Assembly: GCA_937880335.1 (NCBI GenBank)
Contig: CALFLJ010000060.1
Span: 1-9,330, forward strand
DNA: 9,330 nt
Reading direction: 5' to 3'
From: an uncultured Succinatimonas sp.
Lineage (GTDB): Bacteria > Pseudomonadota > Gammaproteobacteria > Enterobacterales > Succinivibrionaceae
Shown here: positions 1 through 7,908 of the stretch, piece after piece
How positions within the stretch are numbered: position 1 is the stretch's first letter
Layout of the letters: each line of letters opens with the position of its first letter
Position numbers and translations under genes: made by a program
Notes under the pieces: generated by a model
What the model was told of the DNA's origin: nothing
The model's database searches: none
Seen by the model: only the letters and a program-made list of their open reading frames with translations

Positions 1-667
1 TTAGTTTCGATAAAAAGAATATTTTCAATATGTGAATGTGGATAACCCGGAACTGCTGCTTATGTATATTCGAGAGCATCGGGATCTTCTTTATAAAAAT
101 ATAGAAAAAGAGGCCATACTTTTAGTTAATGAAACCTCAGTCTCCTATGTAATGCCAAAAGATGATAGCAAAAAACTTTTAAATGTTTTACAAAGTCTAC
201 ATCATGGCGTTGTGCGAATGTCTGATATTGATTCAAGCATTGTTGAGACTTCTATAAATTTAGGTACTGTCAGAACATCGTCAGACGGAGTCACAGTAAC
301 ATTAATGCCAAGATCACTTAAAGAGGATGCTCTTTTAGATACTATATTAAATGTTAAGGCATTAGCCTCTTTATCTAATCTTGAATTTATAACGGAACAT
401 CAGCACTCCTGCTGGCTATCACCTCAGGATAATACAGTAATTAGAGCTCTAAATAAGGCTAATCAAGAACTATATGGTAGAAAGTTTAACATCACTCTTA
501 TGCATGCTGGACTTGAAACAGCTACTTTTGCAAAAACTTGTCCAAAGTTACAATTAGTCTCTTTAGGAGCAACAATCTTATACCCACATTCACCGCAAGA
601 ATGTGTAGATATAGACGGTGTTAACCGTGTTTACAATATTTTATTAAAGACCCTATCTGAGCTATAG
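1..667 (+). pseudogene. pepD: PepD-type (M20 family) aminoacyl-histidine dipeptidase, C-terminal remnant
   Basis: The translated 3' part matches the C-terminal portion of PepD, the cytosolic metal-dependent dipeptidase that cleaves Xaa-His and other dipeptides (E. coli protein about 485 residues). Counting from a GTG at 32, recognisable blocks are VETSINLG (71-78), PRSL (93-96), HAGLE (158-162) and PHSPQE (185-190), whose His186 corresponds to a C-terminal metal ligand. The family motif HAGLECG reads HAGLETA, and the usual GP before the PHSP block is GA. The frame is closed upstream by TAA at 11-13, while a neighbouring frame (3-29, SFDKKNIFN) could supply the preceding residues, so a frameshift near 29-35 is likely. 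No ribosome-binding site precedes the GTG, and a protein starting there would lack the N-terminal metal-binding domain. The stop lies inside the Shine-Dalgarno of the next gene. Only about ten upstream codons are visible, so a sequencing error or a diverged functional paralogue cannot be excluded. Confidence 0.72.
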
Positions 668-677
668 GAGAAAAGCT

Positions 678-2745
678 ATGCGTCAAAATACCACATCCCC
701 TCGCGCATGTTTACCGTTCCAATGCTTTCATACCTGTACAGCTCCAGGTAGAGATCATAATAGCGCTGTTTTGTTTGTGCGTGGCGCAAATCATAAGCGT
801 CTACAAATTCATTTAATCACATTTCCCCAGCATGAAATTGTAAGAAGTCCCATGACTTACGGTGGTACTAGTTCAGGTATTCATCGCTTCACTGCTAATA
901 TAAATGTAGATAGCGGGGCTAATTTACAACGCTATGCCTTTAAAATTGCGCTTTTAAATGATGAGCTAAAGATTATTGATGTGGTTTGGTACAGCTCACT
1001 GGGTATGTCTCGTGAACGCCCTCTACTACAGCATTGTTTTGCCTATGAATTATTTAACACTCATCCGACATGGGCTTTAGATCTTATTTTATATGAGGTC
1101 TTTCCTGATAAATTTGCCTCATCACGTGGTTATTTTAATGTTGACGGAACAAAGATTGATCCTCACTCTCCTGCTAAGCCTAAAAGTTTTGAATACGTCG
1201 ATCTTGAAAAAATCCACTGCGGTGGAGATTTAGATGGAGTTGGAGATATGTTGCCTTATATAAGGCAATTAGGTTGCGATGGACTTTACTTAACCCCAAT
1301 CTTCAAATCAAATTCTGTACATAAATACGATACAGAAGATTATGATATGGTAGATCCCCACTTTGGAGGAAATGGTGCGCTTAAACGTCTTAGGACCTTA
1401 TCTCTAGGTTATGACATAAAAATCTTATTGCACGGTACATTCAATCACACAGGTGATACCCACCCCTGGTTTGATCGTCAAGAACGTACTGGAAAAGGAG
1501 CTTTGCACCATAAAGACTCACCATATCGCGAGTACTATACCTTTAATTCAGAAGGTGAGGCTTATTACGCTGACGGCAAAGCGTCCTTTCCAAAGCTTGA
1601 TTACTCAAACTATTTGACATGCCACGCAATTTTTGAGGGTGAAAACTCTGTTATAAAAAAATGGACAAGACCACCTTATGGCATTGATGGTTGGGTAATT
1701 GATGAGGCTGCCCAATTAGGCGATAACGGCAATGCTCGCAATAATTCAAAAAGACTCTCTCAGATGTGTGAATCTGCGCGTCGCACGCATATTGACGCAC
1801 TAATGTTAGGTTATTTCCACTCTGATGCCCGCTATGCATTATGTTCACCTGGCAATGTAGATGGTGCCATAAATTACACTGGGTTTATTAGTCCTATCAG
1901 AGCTTTCTTCGGTGGCGTAAATCTAGTAGGAGACCCTATCCCCTACACTGGAGAGGATTTAAAACGCACATGTGAAGATTACTCAGTAGGCGTTTCACAA
2001 CAGGTAAAGCTTTGCTTGGTCAATCAATTAGATAATGCCTCGTTTCTACTCGATTATTGACGGAGATAAATCCTTATATCTATCTGCTTTAGCATGTCTC
2101 TATACCTGGAGAGGAATTCCCTGTATTTATCAAGGAGACGAATTAGGTGACGCTTTGGAAAAATATGAAATAGGACCGCATGGTCTTATGCCTTTTAAAG
2201 CAATGCAAGATCATCACGTAAGTCCGATTAGTGCAGATATCCAAAACTGCTTAACTGAACTAGCTCAGATAAGAAGAAACAATCCTGCTTTAACTCGTGG
2301 TTCTATGCTCTTTGTTAATGCAGGTGGAGCTCACTTTGCCTATATCCGTATCTTTGATACACGTTTTGCAATTGTCTTTGTTAACGTATCTCGTACACAG
2401 GTTAAAATTGAACAAGGCTCCATGCTCTTCCCGCTCTTAGCTGCTATGTATTTACCTGAGGACTGTCGCGAGGATGATAGCGATGATTCAGGGGAAACTC
2501 TACTCATCCCACTTTCTGGGCGTAATGTTCGTCGAGTTGATCATGGAGAGGGCTTAGAGGCTCTCTACGAAATGCTCTCACGTGAGGAATTAACAGTTCA
2601 CAGCTACGGTGCTACAAGAAACTCTGAGGAATTTACTAAGCGCTTCTTACGCGAATTAACTCAAGGCAAGAGTGTAACTATTCCTGCACGATCTACAGTG
2701 ATTGTTAACTCAACAGGTAAGCCTTATTACCCTGATAGCAAATAG
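678..2745 (+). pseudogene. malZ: MalZ-type maltodextrin glucosidase (GH13), frameshifted and lacking key catalytic residues
   Basis: MalZ removes glucose from the reducing end of maltodextrins in the cytoplasm. This gene follows E. coli MalZ along its length: an N-terminal beta domain (about 1-125), then a GH13 barrel with YEVFPDKFA (139-147), GGDLDG (182-187), SVHKYDTEDY (213-222), FNHTGD (255-260) and DGW (337-339). The first frame stops at 2058-2060, right after NQLDN. The homologous sequence resumes in another frame from about 2035 (PRFYSIIDGDKSLY, then GIPCIYQGDELG) and stays open to 2745. The break falls at GH13 region IV, where the HD pair is missing. Other invariant residues are also changed: region I Asp is His252, the region II Arg is Val340, and the region III acid/base Glu is Tyr379. 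The Asp342 nucleophile position is kept. The C-terminal part is roughly 70 residues longer than in E. coli. The start ATG has AGGAG at 666-670, 7 nt upstream, so it was translated with pepD. It was probably a dead enzyme or decaying gene even before the frameshift. Confidence 0.88.
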
Positions 2746-2765
2746 TTTAGGTTCAGCGTCAAATC

Positions 2766-2812
2766 TAAGTAATCCATGGTGAAAACGTAACAAAGTTCAC
2801 CGTGGATTCTTA
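2766..2812 (+). terminator. Hairpin terminator after the pepD-malZ unit
   Basis: A 13-bp stem (2771-2783 with 2796-2808, one G-U wobble) encloses a 12-nt loop. It extends by TAAG/CTTA across a one-base bulge (2766-2769 with 2809-2812). The following sequence is only moderately U-rich, so termination may be imperfect. A smaller alternative hairpin (2805-2810 with 2815-2820) overlaps the 3' arm. It lies 20 bp past the malZ stop and 85 bp before the next gene. Confidence 0.65.
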
Positions 2813-2927
2813 TTAGAATCTAGGATGCATTCGTAAAATTTAATTCATAATAAACACAATATACCCCCTATTTATAAGCTTTAAGAGCTTTTGCTATTTG
2901 CTTACGCCTTCTTTGATTATTCATACC

Positions 2928-3737
2928 ATGAAAAATGTTGATTTACATATAATTGATAAAATAAACAAGCTTTTATCATTATCAACAAGCAGCAATCCTC
3001 ACGAAGCGGCAAATGCTTTAAGAAAAGCTCAGAAACTTATGGAGCACTATCATATCTCAGATGATGATCTAAGCTTACCGCAGATAAAAAAGTATGAACT
3101 CATTATACCTAGGGGGTTTAAAAGTAGAAAAGTTATCATTCCTATCTGTAATATTATTTGCAAAACTCTTGGACTAATTTCTCTTTTCAAGTTAAAAAAC
3201 ACAAAAAGCATAGAAATGGTTCAATTTTTTGGCTATACAGAAAGGCTTGCACAAGTTGACTACATTTTTACCTATCTTAGACGATCAGTTAACATAGCAA
3301 CAGATTGTTTTAAAGAAAAGATAGAGGCTAAATTACAGGACAAAATAACTTATATAGAAAGGCTCAATAAAATGCTAGGCGCTTTTGCATATAGCAAGAT
3401 AAAATCCAAAGAATATTTAGTACTTGCTGACCATCTTAAAGTTCTTAAACGAGATTTTGCCTCGCTAAAAAAGAAAATGATGCAGGCTTATTTAGATGGT
3501 TATTTATATTCAGTTTATGACGAAATTTACGAAATAAATCTAACTGAAAAAGAAAAAGAACTTACTTATGCAACTATCCAAGATAATGAAGGTGATATAG
3601 AGAAAATCAAAGGCAGGAAAAAGAAGCTTGATTCAATATCTTATAGTGCCTATCTAGACGGACTAAAAGATGGTCAAAACAATGCAATCGCAGCACCACT
3701 TTCCAGAGGAGAGGAAACTATCAAGCTTACTTTTTAA
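2928..3737 (+). CDS. DUF2786-domain protein of unknown function
   Basis: The N-terminus (IIDKINKLLSLS, then NPHEAANALRKAQKLMEHY) has the pattern of the DUF2786 domain, a short helical module often found in phage-, plasmid- or island-associated proteins of unknown function. The remaining roughly 210 residues are rich in Lys and Ile, with a charged, likely helical middle. Two related segments near the C-terminus, AYLDGYLYSVYDEI and AYLDGLKDGQNNAI, look like a weak internal repeat. No signal peptide, membrane segment or catalytic motif is visible. I chose ATG 2928 (269 aa) because the domain begins just after it. A TTG at 2898 would add 10 residues and has AAGAG at 2883-2887 at good spacing, whereas the ATG has no clear Shine-Dalgarno, so the longer form is a real alternative. 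The gene stands alone between the malZ terminator and a convergent exporter gene, which suggests independent acquisition. The family assignment is fairly secure; the function is unknown. Confidence 0.8.
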   Translation: MKNVDLHIIDKINKLLSLSTSSNPHEAANALRKAQKLMEHYHISDDDLSLPQIKKYELIIPRGFKSRKVIIPICNIICKTLGLISLFKLKNTKSIEMVQFFGYTERLAQVDYIFTYLRRSVNIATDCFKEKIEAKLQDKITYIERLNKMLGAFAYSKIKSKEYLVLADHLKVLKRDFASLKKKMMQAYLDGYLYSVYDEIYEINLTEKEKELTYATIQDNEGDIEKIKGRKKKLDSISYSAYLDGLKDGQNNAIAAPLSRGEETIKLTF

Positions 3738-3762
3738 TTTTATGCAAAAGTTAAAATAAGAA

Positions 3763-3818
3763 TCTTCCGTAAACCTATAAAAATAATCTTTTTTTGATCT
3801 CTCTATTTTTACGGAAGA
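3763..3818. terminator. Inverted repeat between convergent genes, probable terminator for the exporter gene
   Basis: A perfect 11-bp inverted repeat (TCTTCCGTAAA at 3763-3773, TTTACGGAAGA at 3808-3818) is separated by 34 bp and lies between the 3' ends of the DUF2786 gene and the exporter gene. Read on the minus strand, the stem is followed by TTCTTATTTT, a U-rich tail fitting termination of the exporter transcript. On the plus strand the downstream side is not U-rich. The large AT-rich loop is unusual for an intrinsic terminator. Confidence 0.55.
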
Positions 3819-3830
3819 AACAATATTTAC

Positions 3831-5636
3831 CTAATGTGTTTTGTTAAACTGAGAATTGTAAAGCATAGCATAAGCACCTTGCTTATCTAAAAGCTCACTA
3901 TGATTACCCTCTTCAACAATATGACCATCATTTATAACCAGGATTTTATCTGCATCCATAATGGTTGACAATCTGTGAGCAATTACAATCGTAGTTCTTC
4001 CTTCCATAAGTTTATCTAAGGCCTTTTGTACAACCTTCTCCGACTTATTGTCTAATGCAGATGTAGCCTCATCTAAAATAACTAATGGAGCATTTTTTAA
4101 AATGGCACGTGCAATGGCAAGACGTTGCTTCTGACCACCTGAGAGAAGCAAGCCTCTCTCACCTATAACAGTATCAAGACCATTTGGCAATGAGTAGACA
4201 AAGTCATCAAGGTAAGCACCGCGGATTGCAGCATCAACCTCAGCCTCGCTTGCACTCATACGACCAAACATCAAATTATCCCTAATTGTTCCTTCAAATA
4301 AGAAATTATCCTGAAACACCATGGCAATTTGCTCTCGTAAAGATTCAAGAGTAAAGGCCCTTATATCCTTTCCATCGATTAATATAGAACCTTCGTCAAT
4401 GTCATATAAACGAGGAATCAATGAACAAACAGTGGTTTTTCCACCACCTGAATTACCAACTAAGGCAACCTTCTGCCCCACAGGAACGTTAAAATTTATA
4501 CCTTTTAAAATCTGTCGATCAGACTTATAGCTAAAGACTACGTCTCTAAACTCAATATTCTTTTTAATACTCTTGAGGGTTTCCTTTGTAGGATCATCAT
4601 TAACCTCAGAATCTGCGGCTTGTAGAATCTGATAAATACGATCTAAAGCTAATAAAGACTGCTGCACACTTATATAGTTATTTCCAATACTCTTAATTGG
4701 TGTATAAAGCATAATTAAGGCAGCAAGGAATGCCACAAATCCACCAGATGTTATAACTCCTGTCATTATCAGGTGCAATCCAAAATATAAAACTCCAGCT
4801 ACACCACAGGCAGTAATTAAATGCATAACTGGGGCTAACCAGTTTGTATCACGGACAATCTTAATGCTCTGGCGGAACAAAAAGTACATTGTCTCGTGAA
4901 AGTGCTTGAACATCTGATTTTTAAGATTGAAAGACTTAATCTCACGATTTCCCTGTGATGTCTCGTTATATAGGGTCATCACCTTCGCATTAGCACCTAC
5001 AGTGCGACTGACAATTTTTTTAACACGTTTACGTACTATCTGCATTGGAACAAATAGTAAGAACAATACGCCTACAGCCACGATAGATAATTGCCAGGAA
5101 TTATATAAAAGCACTACTACAAGTGAAACTGAAGAAAAGAATTTAGTTAAAAACAGACGAATATTAGAAATTAACCCCGAGGTGGCAAGATCAGGATCTG
5201 AGGCAAACCTATAGATAACAGAACCTGAATTGTTCGCGTCATAAAACGAGGTATTCATATTTAAAAGCTTTTTATAAAGCTTTACTTTTAAATCCATCGC
5301 AATGCGACTGCCTACATAGGTGTTTACATAGGCTGAAAAGTACAAAAATATACCTTGAGCTATGGAAAAACCAATAATGAACATTGGAACATAGTAAGCG
5401 AAGGATTTATCCTGAGAAACCATGACCTTATCCATAAATGGTTTTAAGAAAGATGCAACTACAGCATCTAAGGCTCCTACCGGAATTGTAAGTAGTAATC
5501 CTAATACAGCTAAGAAACAATAAGGTTTTAAAAATGGCCAAAACTGCTTGTAACCACGTTTGAAGCTTGTGTTTGGGTTAGCTGATACATCGCTTAGAAT
5601 AATTGGATATTTTTTTAAAGAGGAATTATCTTTCAT
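3831..5636 (-). CDS. msbA: MsbA-like lipid A/lipid-flippase ABC exporter (fused membrane and ATPase domains)
   Basis: This is a half-transporter of the type I ABC exporter class. It dimerises in the inner membrane and flips lipid A-core (MsbA) or a related lipid using ATP. Numbering from ATG 5636 (601 aa), a six-helix membrane domain covers about residues 35-330, with hydrophobic stretches around 40-60, 83-103, 170-198 and 270-312. The nucleotide-binding domain follows: Walker A GNSGGGKTT (394-402), Q-loop Gln442, signature LSGGQ (498-502), Walker B LVILDE (518-523) and H-loop His554. All catalytic elements are present and the length is typical of MsbA (about 580-600). I prefer ATG 5636 because AAAGG sits just upstream. 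A GTG at 5690 would add 18 residues, but that stretch is occupied by a terminator-like hairpin. The gene is downstream of ackA on the same strand, without the lpxK partner often seen beside msbA. The exporter fold is certain; lipid A as substrate is inferred, and a lipid or drug exporter paralogue is possible. Confidence 0.88.
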   Translation of the reverse strand: MKDNSSLKKYPIILSDVSANPNTSFKRGYKQFWPFLKPYCFLAVLGLLLTIPVGALDAVVASFLKPFMDKVMVSQDKSFAYYVPMFIIGFSIAQGIFLYFSAYVNTYVGSRIAMDLKVKLYKKLLNMNTSFYDANNSGSVIYRFASDPDLATSGLISNIRLFLTKFFSSVSLVVVLLYNSWQLSIVAVGVLFLLFVPMQIVRKRVKKIVSRTVGANAKVMTLYNETSQGNREIKSFNLKNQMFKHFHETMYFLFRQSIKIVRDTNWLAPVMHLITACGVAGVLYFGLHLIMTGVITSGGFVAFLAALIMLYTPIKSIGNNYISVQQSLLALDRIYQILQAADSEVNDDPTKETLKSIKKNIEFRDVVFSYKSDRQILKGINFNVPVGQKVALVGNSGGGKTTVCSLIPRLYDIDEGSILIDGKDIRAFTLESLREQIAMVFQDNFLFEGTIRDNLMFGRMSASEAEVDAAIRGAYLDDFVYSLPNGLDTVIGERGLLLSGGQKQRLAIARAILKNAPLVILDEATSALDNKSEKVVQKALDKLMEGRTTIVIAHRLSTIMDADKILVINDGHIVEEGNHSELLDKQGAYAMLYNSQFNKTH

Positions 5637-5645
5637 GAGGCCTTT

Positions 5646-5680
5646 AAATAATAAAATCCCCGTATGGAGAACATACAGGG
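5646..5680 (-). terminator. Terminator-like hairpin in the ackA-exporter gap
   Basis: On the minus strand, CCCTGTATG (5680-5672) pairs with CATACGGGG (5666-5658), with one T-G wobble and a TTCTC loop, and is followed by ATTTTATTATTT. This looks like an intrinsic terminator or leaky attenuator. It ends only about 10 nt before the exporter start at 5636, leaving room for the AAAGG ribosome-binding site but not for a separate promoter after it. Confidence 0.6.
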
Positions 5681-5692
5681 ACTTGTTCACGA

Positions 5693-5721
5693 TACGCTCT
5701 AATCTTAAATTAGAGTACGTA
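5693..5721 (-). repeat. Second hairpin just after ackA
   Basis: CTCTAAT (5697-5703) and ATTAGAG (5709-5715) form a perfect 7-bp stem with a 5-nt loop, extended by ACG/CGT across a two-base bulge. No U-tract follows on either strand, so it is more likely an mRNA 3'-end or processing structure than a terminator by itself. It lies about 20 nt beyond the ackA stop codon and precedes the terminator-like hairpin. Confidence 0.45.
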
Positions 5722-5739
5722 AAATTGCAACTTTAAAAA

Positions 5740-6960
5740 CTACTTAACAAACTTCATAGCAGAACGAGCAATCATTAACTCTTCGTTAGTCTGGATCATG
5801 AAGACTGCAACCTTAGAATCATCGGTTGAAACCTTACCAGAACCATTACCCTTAAAGCCCATATACTTAGCATTAGCCTCATCATCAATCTTAACGCCAA
5901 AAGGCTCCTGTAAGAGGTCGCATGTGAGCTTACGGATAATATCACTATTCTCACCAATACCGCCTGCAAATGAAATTGCATCTACGTGACCTAATGGTAC
6001 ATAGTAAGAAGAAATAAATTTAGCTAAACGGTAAGCATACATCTCAAATGCTAAAACACACTTAGGCTCGCCGTTTATAAAGCCCTCTTCAATAGGACGC
6101 ATATCAGAGGAGATACCGGATAAGGCTAACATACCGGATTCCTTATTGAATACTTCCTTAACCTGCTCTGGGGTCATATTCAAGCGATCGCAGAGGAAGA
6201 ATACTACTGAGGCATCAATAGAACCACAACGGGTACCCATAATAAGACCATCTAATGGAGTTAAACCCATAGAGGTATCCATGCACTTGCCACCCTTTAC
6301 AGCTGAAACAGATGCACCGTTGCCTAAGTGGCAGGTAATTACGTTAGTATCCTCAACACTCTTACCTAAGAACTTTGCTGTTTCCTGTGCAATATACATA
6401 TGAGAAGTACCATGTGCACCATACTTGCGTAAGTGTAAATCGGTGTAATACTTCTCAGGAATTGCGTAGCGGAAAGCCTTAGGAGGCATAGTCTGATGGA
6501 AAGCGGTGTCAAATACAGCAACGTGAGGAATATTCGGGAAATTCTTGCGTGCTGCATTAATACCTAAGATATGGGCTGGATTATGTAAAGGAGCAAAAGG
6601 AATAACCTTTTCGATATTAGCTACAACTTCATCGTTAACCAAAGTAGGCTCACTATAAATATCACCACCCTGAACGATACGGTGGCCGCAAGCTACTATA
6701 GAGTCATGTAACTCCTCATTAGAGGACATGATCTTCTTAACTAGGAATTCAAGAGCATAATCGTGACCTGCGTTTTCACCTAAGCTATCTTTCATCTTAT
6801 CCTGGCCTTCAAAACGCCAAGAAATACGGGCCTCTGGAAGGCCTAAAGCCTCAGCAATACCACTTAGGAAAACATGACCATCCTTAGGGTCGAGGATGGC
6901 AAATTTGACAGAAGAGCTACCGCAATTAATTACCAGAGCTGTAGTACCGTATTTGTTCAT
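5740..6960 (-). CDS. ackA: Acetate kinase
   Basis: AckA interconverts acetyl phosphate plus ADP with acetate plus ATP (EC 2.7.2.1) in the cytoplasm, giving ATP during fermentation and setting acetyl-phosphate levels. At 406 residues the length is normal. Family blocks are all present: NCGSSSVKF (12-20), GHRIVQGG (92-99) with catalytic Arg94, AVFDTAFH (148-155) with Asp151, YGAHGTSH (180-187) with His183, HLGNGAS (211-217), MGTRCGSID (241-249) with Arg244, FAGGIGENS (331-339) and TNEEL (391-395), which carries the metal-linked Glu. The ATG at 6960 is preceded by GGGAC at suitable spacing. The usual partner, phosphotransacetylase (pta), is not adjacent on the downstream side; an MsbA-like exporter is there instead. 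Upstream is a divergent regulatory gap shared with pdxH and containing an FNR-like site, which fits control by oxygen. Propionate kinase activity is possible in this superfamily, but the sequence is typical AckA. Confidence 0.97.
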   Translation of the reverse strand: MNKYGTTALVINCGSSSVKFAILDPKDGHVFLSGIAEALGLPEARISWRFEGQDKMKDSLGENAGHDYALEFLVKKIMSSNEELHDSIVACGHRIVQGGDIYSEPTLVNDEVVANIEKVIPFAPLHNPAHILGINAARKNFPNIPHVAVFDTAFHQTMPPKAFRYAIPEKYYTDLHLRKYGAHGTSHMYIAQETAKFLGKSVEDTNVITCHLGNGASVSAVKGGKCMDTSMGLTPLDGLIMGTRCGSIDASVVFFLCDRLNMTPEQVKEVFNKESGMLALSGISSDMRPIEEGFINGEPKCVLAFEMYAYRLAKFISSYYVPLGHVDAISFAGGIGENSDIIRKLTCDLLQEPFGVKIDDEANAKYMGFKGNGSGKVSTDDSKVAVFMIQTNEELMIARSAMKFVK

Positions 6961-7113
6961 TGTATTGTCCCGATTATTAAAACTTAAAAAAAGAATGTAT
7001 CTTAAAAAAATAGATTATCTGGCCCTATATTCAACAGAGTCATCTTAACTAGCTATATATTAACATTTTGTAGACTAACTTGTTACCATATATCAAAAAC
7101 TATCTATCGATTT

Positions 7114-7127
7114 TTGAATGTGATCAA
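7114..7127. promoter_or_regulatory. FNR-like binding site in the ackA-pdxH divergent region
   Basis: TTGAATGTGATCAA matches the FNR consensus TTGATnnnnATCAA at 9 of 10 defined positions. Its centre (7120.5) lies 160 bp from the ackA start and 79 bp from the pdxH start. On the ackA strand a TATATG hexamer (7092-7087) lies where a -10 element would be for a site centred near -41.5, the arrangement of class II FNR activation. A further ATCAA half-site is at 7092-7096, and a 7-bp inverted repeat (7093-7099 with 7111-7117) overlaps the box. It also contains TGTGATCA, partly resembling a CRP half-site. Confidence 0.5.
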
Positions 7128-7199
7128 GATAAAATTCCTAAGTCTTTAACATTTAAAGCTCATTTATATCATCTAGAATTTTAGAAAAAAGGTCTTTTT

Positions 7200-7841
7200 A
7201 TGATTGATGTATCAGATCTAAGACGAAGCTATACAATGGGTGGATTGAGCGAGGAAGATCTCCCTCCCCACCCCATTGATTTATTCGAAAAATGGCTTAA
7301 ACAAGCTATTGATTCAGGTTTGTATGATCCAAACGGTGTGGTTGTAAGTACAGTAGATGAAAATGGCCAACCATATTCCAGAATGGTTCTGTTAAAAGAT
7401 TATGATAAAGAAAACCTTGTTTTTTATACCAACTTAGGTTCGCGAAAGGCATCACATATAAAGCAAAACCCTAAGGTTTGTCTTTTATTCCCTTGGTATT
7501 ATCTTGAAAGACAGGTCATGTTTTTAGGAACAGCTCAACGACAGTCCGTTGTTGCAGATCTTAAATACTTTCACTCAAGACCACGTGGGAGCCAATTAGG
7601 AGCATGGGCATCAAATCAATCACATTTAATCTCAGCCCGAGGAATTTTAGAAAGTAAATTTATTGAAGTTAAAGAAAAGTTCGGTAAAGGAGAAATACCT
7701 CTTCCATCTTTTTGGGGGGGCTACAAAATAAAATTTAATACTGTAGAATTTTGGCAAGGTCGTGAAAACCGTCTACATGACAGATTTATATATAAATTAG
7801 AAGACAATATTTGGCAAAAACCTCAGCGTTTAGCCCCCTAA
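7200..7841 (+). CDS. pdxH: Pyridoxamine/pyridoxine 5'-phosphate oxidase
   Basis: PdxH oxidises pyridoxine 5'-phosphate or pyridoxamine 5'-phosphate to pyridoxal 5'-phosphate using FMN and O2, the last step of PLP synthesis and salvage (EC 1.4.3.5). The 213 residues align end to end with E. coli PdxH (218 aa). FMN-contacting segments are RMVLLK (61-66), FYTNLGSRK (75-83) and the [12 protein letters not shown] stretch (140-151). The C-terminal block has Trp185, Arg191, His193 and Arg195, equivalent to E. coli Trp191, Arg197, His199 and Arg201, which bind PLP and FMN. The conserved C-terminal RLAP ending is present, so the gene is complete and not cut by the adjacent insertion element. ATG 7200 has AAAAAAGG at 7185-7192, 7 nt upstream. 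It is transcribed divergently from ackA. An O2-using enzyme in what looks like a fermentative organism suggests at least occasional oxygen exposure. Confidence 0.97.
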   Translation: MIDVSDLRRSYTMGGLSEEDLPPHPIDLFEKWLKQAIDSGLYDPNGVVVSTVDENGQPYSRMVLLKDYDKENLVFYTNLGSRKASHIKQNPKVCLLFPWYYLERQVMFLGTAQRQSVVADLKYFHSRPRGSQLGAWASNQSHLISARGILESKFIEVKEKFGKGEIPLPSFWGGYKIKFNTVEFWQGRENRLHDRFIYKLEDNIWQKPQRLAP

Positions 7842-7868
7842 GAAACAAAAAGCCAAGAATAGTATGCC

Positions 7869-7905
7869 CCCCGTTATTGATCACTTCGATTTATAACGGG
7901 GTTTT
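7869..7905 (+). terminator. Hairpin at the pdxH-insertion element junction, terminator and possible translation block
   Basis: CCCCGTTAT (7869-7877) pairs perfectly with ATAACGGGG (7893-7901), 9 bp with a 15-nt loop, followed at once by TTTT. It has the form of an intrinsic terminator and would end pdxH transcripts. The 3' arm GGGG is also the only Shine-Dalgarno-like sequence before the orfA start at 7909, so the same stem would hide it in transcripts entering from pdxH. Confidence 0.75.
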
Positions 7906-7908
7906 AAT

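Noticed and set aside
1651..1848. Antisense open frame of 65 codons inside malZ
   Set aside because: It lies wholly opposite the GH13 coding frame, has no ribosome-binding site and no recognisable product.
2030..2060. Programmed frameshifting in malZ
   Set aside because: No slippery heptamer or downstream structure is present, and the missing HD codons point to a deletion.
2805..2820. Small alternative hairpin after malZ as a riboswitch or attenuator
   Set aside because: It is only a 6-bp stem overlapping the terminator arm, with no conserved aptamer-like sequence.
4321..5214. Plus-strand open frames within the exporter gene
   Set aside because: They are antisense to conserved ABC transporter sequence and encode no known domain.
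5796..6557. Short open frames on both strands within ackA
   Set aside because: They overlap strongly conserved acetate kinase motifs in other frames and show no start signals.
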